Both the position numbers and the translations under genes were made by a program. A stretch of 64,000 nucleotides of DNA, taken from assembly GCF_032854445.1 (NCBI RefSeq), contig NC_088300.1, forward strand, positions 66,562,984-66,626,983. The letters are read 5' to 3'. The notes below the pieces were generated by a model. That model was given only the letters and a program-made list of their open reading frames with translations. It was not told where the DNA came from and did no database searches. The first letter of the stretch is position 1; every line of letters begins with the position of its first letter. Of the stretch, positions 47,864-58,100 are shown piece by piece. This stretch comes from Liolophura sinensis (Eukaryota > Mollusca > Polyplacophora > Chitonida > Chitonidae).

Positions 47864-48084
47864 TAAATGTCCTGTTGACGTTACGTCTAGTTCTCATGCG
47901 GTTTCCCTACTTTGAATAGGGTTTGCCTTGAGAAAAAGGTATTACTTTTTGCCTTTTCATCAGTGGAACACACAAAAGGTATGCTTCGATACATCATCCT
48001 ATATCTCCATGTATATTCATGCAGATATATAGGCCTAGTGCGGATGCATTGACGCTTTAATTGTTATATAGATCGTCAAAGGAA

Positions 48085-48328
48085 ATATTGCGCAATGACC
48101 CAGGAACCTCTCACCAATGCAGTCACTGTGAGTTCAAGTACAGCTCAAGCTGGCTTCTTCTCCGGTAGTATGTGAGAAGGTCTACCAGCAACTTACGGAT
48201 GGCCGTAGGTTTCCCCGGGGCTCTGACCGGGTTTTCTCCCACCATAATGCTGTCTGTCGTGGTATAGGGCCTAAGTGAAATATTCTTGAGTACGGCATAA
48301 AACATCAATCAAGTAAGTAAATAAATAT
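48085..48328 (+). mobile_element. tRNA-derived SINE
   Basis: Head part (ATGACCCAGGAACCTCTCAC, GAGTTCAAGTACAGC), body and tail (GTGAAATATTCTTGAGTACG) are present, and it ends in AAGTAAGTAAATAAAT. Confidence 0.88.
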
Positions 48329-49303
48329 CCGAATATAGTTGAGGAAATTTTTCAAAAACCAATTGGGGCATTCATATCCTATTTATATTGGCCTAACGCC
48401 TAACGTTAGGTACAAAGGATCGTTTTTAAGCTTCCAATATTCCCTGCCCATGAGTGGATGGTCGGGTACACGATATTTGAGCTCTGTATAGGTTGAGTTT
48501 ATAATTCCACCTACATGTATGTAGCACCACTGTATTCAATTCAAGATTCTTCAGAAGAGAAAATGTATAGGCCTACTTCTCACACAATATATACATGCTT
48601 TGAGTCCTTATAATTCAGCTGTTTCTCGGCATTCATGTCCCTTATTTGCTGCAATTTCATTTAAAGAAAAAAGTCGAGAAACTTGACCTTTCTGGGATAT
48701 TCTGGTAATTTAAAATGGCCGGCAAACGATTATTGGTACTTTTTTTTACTCGTAATTAGATACAAACCTTGAAAAACCTTGAACCTTGAGGTCCATAATG
48801 CACATTGAATTACAGGTGTAATTTTAGTGTTGAGAACTTCATATCGTACAGTATCGATCCAGAACTTTCACTGATACATGGGTTAATAAAATTTGACAAA
48901 GGCAGATCCATGTATCCCATAACGTTATGAAGAAAAGCATTCAAGGAGCAATAATGACGGCAAGCATGCACAAAGCACAATACTTGACAAGTTTGATTCT
49001 CTTTACAACGTATATGCATGATGTATTTAAACCTTTGAATCGACATGGTTTCAACTGACGATTTTTTCAATTTTTCCTGTATGATTTGAATCGAAAGTTT
49101 CAGTATTTCCAGTTAACGTTATGCATTTTATTAATAGTTTTAGATGAGCATGCTCTCGACAGCTACACTTTGTCTGAAAGGAACAATCCACCTTGTTATT
49201 TGACAACGCGATACTCCAAAACAAGAGACAGACGAGGAACGGGTTCAGTTCCAGCCTTGGTCAATGATGTCTGTTTTTTATTATGTTACCTAATTCGCGT
49301 TAA

Positions 49304-49353
49304 GTCATAGTGTTAGGACACTATGACTAGGACACTAACATAGTGTTAGTGTC
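49304..49353. repeat. Two adjacent perfect short hairpins
   Basis: GTCATAGTGT/ACACTATGAC with a 4-base loop (49304-49327) and GACACTAACA/TGTTAGTGTC with a 3-base loop (49331-49353). The two share the TAGTGTTAG core. No T-run follows, and a bacterial-style terminator is not expected here. Confidence 0.75.
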
Positions 49354-49407
49354 GTGTATGTTGTTATTTTTTAAACATATACATGAAAAGTGAGAACAAA
49401 ACCCCAG

Positions 49408-49540
49408 CTGAACTAAATTGAAAAGAGACCGGATTTCACTTGTAATACATGTGACCTTATGAGAACTATCACACTGTCGTCACTGCTTTCATTTTTCTCC
49501 CTTTGCTGTAGTCTGTTATAGTGTACCTGAAATGTGCAGA
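49408..49540 (-). repeat. Unnamed dispersed repeat, inverted copy
   Basis: On the minus strand it reads TGACGACAGTGTGATAGTTC, then GTCACATGTATTACAAG, TGAAATCCGGTCTCTTTTCA, the same order as the copies at 38795 and 52934. Confidence 0.65.
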
Positions 49541-49675
49541 TTCTCCCCATCTCACTGTTCATGTTGATGGGGCCTTGTGGACGATGAGCAGTCGACGACG
49601 CTCGTGTGACAGTCTTACCTTTGTTGAAGATCACTTGTTTCCCCCGTGTATACCTGTACGACACCCGTGGGAAAG

Positions 49676-49795
49676 TTCGTGAGTGACTTACCAAAAGTCG
49701 GTGGTTTACTCCGGTCACTCCGATTTCACCCACCTATAAAACTGATCACCATTCTTAAGTATGGTGTTAAACACTAATCAATCAAACAATCAATC
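49676..49795 (+). mobile_element. SINE-like 3' fragment of another subfamily
   Basis: GTGACTTACCAAAAGTCGG, TTTACTCCGGTCACTCCGAT, ACCTATAAAACTGATCACC and GTGTTAAACACTAATCAATC form a body and tail different from the main SINE but with a similar end. A related piece lies near 7765-7850. Confidence 0.55.
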
Positions 49796-49973
49796 GGTCA
49801 ACGCAGGGTGGTTGCCTCGCCCCACACGAGGTTTTAAGAGTGCCAAAGAATGCTATATAAATGTTGCCTGAACGAACCTCTCTCACAGGTAGGCCAGTTT
49901 ACAAGTAGGTGCTCAGGTACAAAATACCCTGCAGTGAACAGAGCGTGATAACTCCACCGAGCCAGTAATCCAA

Positions 49974-50003
49974 GTCACGTGACTGTGTGTTGTCGCTAAG
50001 GAC
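49974..50003 (+). promoter_or_regulatory. E-box palindrome and RFX-like half-sites before STPG4
   Basis: GTCACGTGAC (49974-49983) is a perfect CACGTG palindrome. It is followed by GTTGTCGCTAAGGAC (49989-50003), whose left half resembles the RFX X-box. Both are within 45 bases of the ATG. RFX factors drive many ciliary genes, which would fit an axonemal product, but the right half is a poor match. Confidence 0.3.
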
Positions 50004-50014
50004 GCCTGGCGACA

Positions 50015-53000
50015 ATGCTAGGCTGGGCCAGACTGAAGAACACACGGGCAAGTGGACGGACGAGGTTTAAAATGGCCCCGACATCGGCGACTGTGTCAAC
50101 CACTGTCACCCCTAACAGCGCGTATAAGGACAAGTCCTTAAGGGAGAGTAACTCCGGGGGCCCGGGTAGGCGGCGACAGGAGATGGTAATCGACACAGAG
50201 ACGTTCCTTAATCGAGTTATGCACCATCCAAAACAGGTAAATAAGTCTTATACTCGTGGGCTTTAAATATTTATATATTTATTTAATATATTAAATATTA
50301 CTTGCGTGATCACGTATGCTCCAAAACACGTTTGTAAACAAATTGTAACTTGGTGGGGGTGGGGTGCTAAACCCTATAAACAGTTTTGTAGTTATTAAGG
50401 TTAAAAATCTCTGTATAACGGTTCAGCTTTATACCAATCTTCAGTGATCACACAAAGGCCTGCCCACTTGTCATGGTTATTATATGGTATAGTGGGGCCA
50501 ATTTAAGCTATTTAGCACAATTAAACTATATAGTATATATGATGTAAACCAACTGGTATACACACAGAGGCTTTGGTCTGTATTCCATATGCCTATATAT
50601 ATACTATATACATGTGGTCACAAGAATATTTTTAATGAGGCATTTTGATGGACGGCGATCGTATTTCAAATTATTACTTTTGCCATGTATTCTAGCTGTG
50701 TGAATATTGAAGTCGACATTAAACTGTATCAAGAGACATGTACTGTGCGCTACGGTAATACTGCATAATATTGTTTTGAATCTTGTTAACATATACCCCA
50801 GTGATTGCTGTAGCCTATATATTGCTGTATGGCACCTTTTGTTTGGCCAGGTTTGAAATGCTACTCGGATGTTTGATCAAGGCAACAAGACGGCAGCCTT
50901 GACTCGACTATAGTGCATATCGACCGTAATTATAAGGAGTTACGTCATGCAAATAGTATATTGAATGCTGTAAATTATGCGTATATACACACTGTAGATA
51001 TGTGTGTGCGATGCTATATAGGCTATTGCTTATATGTGAATGTACGCGGTTATGAATACGATGAATAGAGTGTAATTACAGTGTCTCCCGTTAAGTCATC
51101 AGCAGAATTTCCTGTCGATTATAAGATTATTATGTCATATATCATCTAGATCCTGGATATAAAATGTGCGTATTTTACTCTGCGTCACAACTTCATATTG
51201 ATTAAAAAAAAAATAGCGTGTTAAGGGTATTCCATCGAACGCCTTCACCCTCAGCTTTTGAAATGTTACCTTTAGCATAAAACTCTTGTTGGTGAATATT
51301 GACAGAGCGTTGAGGATCTTTGGCAATCTGTTGCCATAGCTGTATCCACTTACGCTTTATCCTGGGCTAAACGATGTATAAGTACCCATGTTTATTACAT
51401 CAGTTAACAAGCTGTTTTTATGGACAGTTGGCGTCAAGGCACGACTGGGATAAGTGTATTTCTTTTCGAAATTATTCATGGACTACGAGATGGAAATTTG
51501 ATTTGAAAGTCATGCCGAGAATATCGGCTATTAGCAGCATCTTTGAAATCCGATGACTGCTTCTCTCTGATGTGTTACCATTGTTATTTTATACTATCCA
51601 TGCAATTATTTGCCACATTTCCCTTTAGGAACTGATGTTCCTCTATATGTTGTTCATTATTTTTCTATTTGCAGGAAAGGAAACGTTTGAGTGAAAACTA
51701 CGAGCCCCCTGTAACTGCACGTGAGGGATGGTGGCGAAAGGATATCAAGGTTTGTAATTGCACGTGCCTCAATCGAAATTTGCATTTCTTATCATGTTAT
51801 TTATAATGCTTCATTATAGATATTTCAATTCTGTTTACCTCACGCTTTTTTCGAGCATCAGTCATGCATATGTATTTGTCAAGTTATTGTCAAGCTATAG
51901 TCGTTTATTGTTCTGTCAAATAATACTAAACTCCACCGTATTACTGACATAATCTTGCAGATTTATTACAGTTTTATATTTCATGCTGGTCTATATTGAT
52001 CTTTGACCAGCTAAAGAAACGAAAATTAAATATAAAAAACGTAAAGGCAGGTCTAAAAGTTTTAAAATCCGCTTTCTTTTCAGGAAACCCCGTTACCTGG
52101 TAGTTATGAAACAGACAATTTTCTGGAGGAGATATTTAAAAAGCCCAACACATATAGATTTAAATCAGACGGCAGAAGACGGGAGCCGGGTTTGAGAAAT
52201 AAAGGGAGTTTACTCCTGCCTGGAGCTTATCAACATGAAGACCTAGCAAAAAGGTTTGTCAGATTTTGTAGTTTTTCAAAGCAATGCACAATCACATTTG
52301 AATAGTGTGAAACCTTACTGATGTAGCCAAAGTAAATAGTCCTCTCTGGTTCAGTCGTCTATAATGCATTGCTGTTATTGCAGACAAAAGACACGTTATA
52401 CCAGTGAGGTCGCGTGTCCGAATCCAGCCATCGCTGGCTTTAGAGCAATTTGGCGTTGGGTGGTTCGTCATTTACCTCACGAGATGTGGTGAAGAGTGTG
52501 ATTTTTTCACTTTTTGGGCAAAATATTTTTTTCTTTTTCTGCGTTGACCCAAAACCAAGTTAGCTGCTACACTCTATTATTGGGGGCTTACACTTGTGCC
52601 ATCCATATGAAATGTATTCTGACGTAAGACATCAACGGTCTTATTGCAGGTTACAGAAAAACGTAGCTACGTACAACTTCAAAGCAGTATCACGGGATGC
52701 CAGAGATTTCATGAACCTCGGAAGGAAAGATAAGGTAAGGAACTATTCATTTGTTGACATGGTTATTTCAAAATACAAGGCCGTAAGTCTGAAGGTCTTC
52801 CAGCAACTTGCGGATGGTCGTGGGTTTCCCCCGGGCTCTGCCCGGTTTCCTCTCAACATAATGCTGGCCGCCATCGTATAAGTGAAATATTCTTGAGTAC
52901 GGCGCAAAATACCAATCAAATAAATCAATCATATCAAAATACAAAAGACTACAGCGTAGAGTGTATAACAAGAACAGCGACGACAGTGTGATAGTTGGCA

Positions 53001-55050
53001 AATAGTCACACGCAACCAGTGAAATCCAGTCTCGTCAGATTACCACCGGCAGCGTTTTATTGTAACATTTCATGTAAATGCTTAAAAGGTGGTAACTTTC
53101 GCGCTCCAGGTAATGAGTCACACAGAATCAGTTAAAAATTGCTTTATGTTAACTGCATTTTATCAGTCGTCACTAAAATTGCTCAAAATACTGTGTTGTT
53201 ATCAAATTCAAAGAGACCAGGATGTGGGTGCTCTTATTCCGCCAGCAGAATCTTAATTTATACAGGTATACAATACAAACATGAAAACAGTGCAATGGAA
53301 CCAAGGTGTGGGCACTCTTAGTCCACCAGCCGAATCCTAATTTATACAGGTATACAATACAAACATGAAAACAGTGCAATGGAACCAAAGGTGTGGGCAC
53401 TCTTAGTCCACCAGCAGAATCCTATTTTATACAGGTATACAATACAAACATGAAAACAGTGCAATGGAACCAAAGGTGTGGGCACTCTTAGTCCACCAGC
53501 AGAATCCTATTTTATACAGGTATACAATACAAACATGAAAACAGTGAAATGGAACCAAGGTGTGGGCATTCTTAGTCCACCAGCCGAATCCTATTTTATA
53601 CAGGTATACAATACAAACATGAAAACAGTGAAATGGAACCAAAGGTGTGGGCATTCTTAGTCCACCAGCCGAATCCTATTTTATACAGGTATACAATACA
53701 AACATGAAAACAGTGAAATGGAACCAAGGTGTGGGCATTCTTAGTCCACCAGCCGAATCCTATTTTATACAGGTATACAATACAAACATGAAAACAGTGC
53801 AATGGAACCAAAGGTGTGGGCACTCTTAGTCCACCAGCAGAATCCTATTTTATACAGGTATACAATACAAACATGAAAACTGTGAAATGGAACCAAGGTG
53901 TGGGCATTCTTAGTCCACCAGCCGAATCCTATTTTATACAGGTATACAATACAAACATGAAAACAGTGCAATGGAACCAAAGGTGTGGGCACTCTTAGTC
54001 CACCAGCAGAATCCTATTTTATACAGGTATACAATACAAACATGAAAACAGTGCAATGGAACCAAAGGTGTGGGCACTCTTAGTCCACCAGCAGAATCCT
54101 ATTTTATACAGGTATACAATACAAACATGAAAACAGTGAAATGGAACCAAGGTGTGGGCACTCTTAGTCCACCAGCAGAATCCTATTTTATACAGGTATA
54201 TAATACAAACATGAAAACAGTGAAATGGAACCAAGGTGTGGGCACTCTTAGTCCACCAGCAGAATCCTATTTTATACAGGTATACAATACAAACATGAAA
54301 ACAGTGAAATGGAACCAAAGGTGTGGACACTCTTAGTCCACCAGCAGAATCCTACTTTATACAGGTATACAATACAAACATGAAAACAGTGCAATGGAAC
54401 GAAAGGTGTGGACACTCTTAGTCCACCAGCAGAATCCTATTTTATACAGGTATACAATACAAACATGAAAACAGTGCAATGGAACCAAGGTGTGGGCACT
54501 CTTAGTCCACCAGCAGAATCCTACTTTATACAGGTATACAATACAAACATGAAAACAGTGAAATGGAACCAAGGTGTGGGCACTCTTAGTCCACCAGCAG
54601 AATCCTATTTTATACAGGTATATAATACAAACATGAAAACAGTGAAATGGAACCAAGGTGTGGGCACTCTTAGTCCACCAGCAGAATCCTATTTTATACA
54701 GGTATACAATACAAACATGAAAACAGTGAAATGGAACCAAAGGTGTGGACACTCTTAGTCCACCAGCAGAATCCTACTTTATACAGGTATACAATACAAA
54801 CATGAAAACAGTGCAATAGAACGAAAGGTGTGGACACTCTTAGTCCACCAGCAGAATCCTATTTTATACAGGTATACAATACAAACATGAAAACAGTGCA
54901 ATGGAACCAAGGTGTGGGCACTCTTAGTCCACCAGCAGAATCCTACTTTATACAGGTATACAATACAAACATGAAAACAGTGAAATGGAACCAAAGGTGT
55001 GGGCACTCTTAGTCCACCTGCAGAATCCTACTGTATAAAGGTATACAAAA

Positions 55051-55110
<60 letters not shown>

Positions 55111-58100
55111 TATCTTTAGCGTTAGTATATGTAGTAATGTTTACTTGTAGTGATATGCATGAGTAGAGTCATTTGTGTTAACGTTGTGATTTATTTCACT
55201 GTATACAGGATATCAACGTTTGTCCCACGTCATACTCCGTGGAAAAGCATCTAACCTTAACAACAGACAAACTGCCATCGAGGTAAGAAGTTTGACAGCA
55301 CTGGTGATATGTGCTTTTTGTTGTTTTTGTAAAAAGTACAGTGTTTACACCAGTGGCTAAAATATCTTTGTTAGAACTTTCCAGTGATACTGTTATGCAT
55401 GTCATAATTTCAATAAACTGTATTTAACCTAAAAATTTTTAGTGGCCATAAAGGCTGTTGAATATTACTTTCGGACTAAAAACTGACATTTTTCCAGTAA
55501 AATATCACCCTGCCTTCCAAACAAACCTCAAAACATCTTTACAGGACTATGCGTAAAACTCAGTCTCAGGATGAAGATATTTGATTTATTTGATTGGTGT
55601 TTTACGCCATACTCAAGAATATTTCACTTGTACGACGGTGGCCAGCATTATGGTGGGTGGAAACCGGGCAGAGCCCGGGGGAAACCCACGACCATCCGCA
55701 TGTCTCAGAATGAAGTAAAATGAGCAACTTAGTCATGGACGAAATTTTATGACTAATACAGGGAGCCTATGGAATCATTTATTGAAAGAAAGGGAGAGGT
55801 ATCAGTGTGACTGTTCACTATCTGTACATTTGGACCAATGGTTCAATGAGCTCTGATATAAAATTTGCAAACCATTTTCAGCAAGACAGATCTTCATTGC
55901 TGGATTATGTATAGAAAATTGTTTCCCAGTATGACATGGAAATACCTAAGTTTTGAGAAGTAAGGGTTTGGAAATCGATAACTACTTTGTATTGTCCACA
56001 GCTGCACCGAATGAATGAGCTGGTTTTCCAGTATTCCCTGAGGTCGTCGTACATGAAGGAACCATATTTTATCATGTTGAACTCTTCTTCTGTTTCTAGT
56101 CACTGGTACTTCCGTTCACAAGCTAACCGTTTCCCAACATTACACTTCAAGCCAGTAAGTATATATATAGGCCGGCATTGGACATTAGACCTATATAGTT
56201 TCTTTTGGGCTTACTATGCTAGGCTATAGCCTATAGTCGGCTACTTGACGAATTACAATGCTTTTTATCTACCATTTCTCACATGAGGGATTCCATTGAA
56301 GGAAACGCATTTAGGGTAATCCTGACTCCATTGTTCTGACAGGCTTTCAGCTGATAACATCACGGCCCAGTGTTAGGCACGCTCAAGGTTGGAAGTCTCA
56401 TTGTGAGCCTGAAAGGATTTGTTTCGGACTGGCTCAGGCCTGTTGATAATCGCTAAATACAAAGGTTTTTACAGGCGGTAGATGGAATTGGGTGATTGCG
56501 AAGTATAATCATCCAATTGACTATGCGCAGATGATTGATTTTCAATTTGCACTTGATCGAGCACAGCCTTGAGTGTTATTGTAAGTCACATTATTGCTCG
56601 CATGTAAACGTGCAAGTCAGGTCGACCTTCAGGAAATGTTTTTCTTTACCCCACGGACAATATTGGCCTGTCGAGTATTGTCGGAGCGCTGAGGGTCTGT
56701 CACCCTGCGTGATCAAAGAGAGGCGATGACATGATATTGCGATGAGACAAATCTTTTATACGGTTATTTGCAACTTCTTGAAAATAAAACAAGCATCGTG
56801 AAACGTTTATCAAGTAAATGAACAAACTGAAAGAAAATTGGATAAATTTGAATGACAGAATGACGTCCAGTGACAGGCTGCGTTATGTGGGGTTATAGGT
56901 TTACTGATGCAAAATACAAGGTGACACTATAAGAAAACACACAGGTATGATTTTCACGGCAGTTTACTTGCTGATACATTTTTGTATAATAGTGTTAACA
57001 GATGTTCTCTGAGGATGCCTTCTGTATGAAGCCAACTGAATACTAGACAATTCAGCTCCTAAGGACTGAGGTCAAGTATTTCTGTTTGTCATCATAAACG
57101 ACAAATCTATATGCTTGTCTTATCCTTTTGGAGTTGGAAATGCACAGATCTGTGTGTTTGTAACATCCATTTAGCATCGTAAACAGACCAACCCTTCTGC
57201 TTTGTCTTAGCCATTTGACATAGCAAATAGCCTGTCCACTTTTCTTAGGAATCTTTCTGCTTGTCTTATTCACTATAAATAGCCAAATGCCACTCCTTGT
57301 CTTGTCCATTTTGCAATAGAAACAGACAAATATTTCTGCTTGTCTTGTCCATTTGTTATCGGATAAAAGTTTTGAAAAAGAAAAAAACGCTGTGATTGTT
57401 GTAGAACGAAACTCTGTTCGAGTTATCCAACTGCGATGTACAGTTTGTACACGAATATACCGCCAAAGACTCCCAACCATGACCTATGAATTAAGTGGCG
57501 ACGTTTTTCCTTATAACAGTTTATTTACAAAGTATTGTATTATTTAAGCGAGTGAAACATAAATACAATTGCAGATGTAACAGCATAAATATATATCTTT
57601 CTAATTACACACAGACATTCCATTACATTACTGGGTAATAAACGTGAATAAACGTGAGTGTACATAATGTGCTTTCCGCTAAAAATAATCTTAGCCAACA
57701 AAGTAGAATGTATCAACTGGCTTTGTGTCGTGTATTGTGTTCCAGAAAGACGGCCCGGGCCCCGGTAACTACGAGCCGACCATGGTAACCAGTAACGTGA
57801 TCATTGATAAGCTGGGGACGTCGAGTTTTAGGAGCGGGACACCTCGATTTAAATCTGCACATACGGTACGTGTCTGTGACAATCGACAGTAAATCATTGT
57901 GTTATATAGTCGGTGGCATTCGACGGCAAGGGAGTGTGTTGTATAATCGGTGACACTCAACGGTAAGGGAGTGTCTAAAATCGGTGCCAGTCAACGGTAA
58001 GGGAGTGCCTTAGTCGGCGATTGGAATAATCACCACATAACGCATATACAATAACACTTGCTGACCACAGTAATTCCACGCAATTACATTGGGTTTGTCA

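Larger units (their letters stand above)
46566..49973. other. Intergenic DNA between XDH and STPG4
   Basis: No gene recognised. It holds a CRE/CCAAT cluster near 47.85 kb, one SINE, two small perfect hairpins, an inverted copy of the dispersed repeat and a further SINE-like tail. Short frames here show no family resemblance. Confidence 0.55.

Noticed and set aside
50332-50380. Possible prokaryotic-style promoter or operon signals across the window
   Set aside because: The gene structures are plainly eukaryotic; such matches are expected by chance in AT-rich introns.
54019-54758. Frames of 88-131 codons on both strands of the satellite
   Set aside because: They exist only where 84-bp units run together and break at 85-bp units; the composition is identical unit to unit.
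57052-57480. Minus-strand 142-codon frame
   Set aside because: Overlaps a degenerate tandem repeat in STPG4 intron 6 and shows repeat-driven composition.
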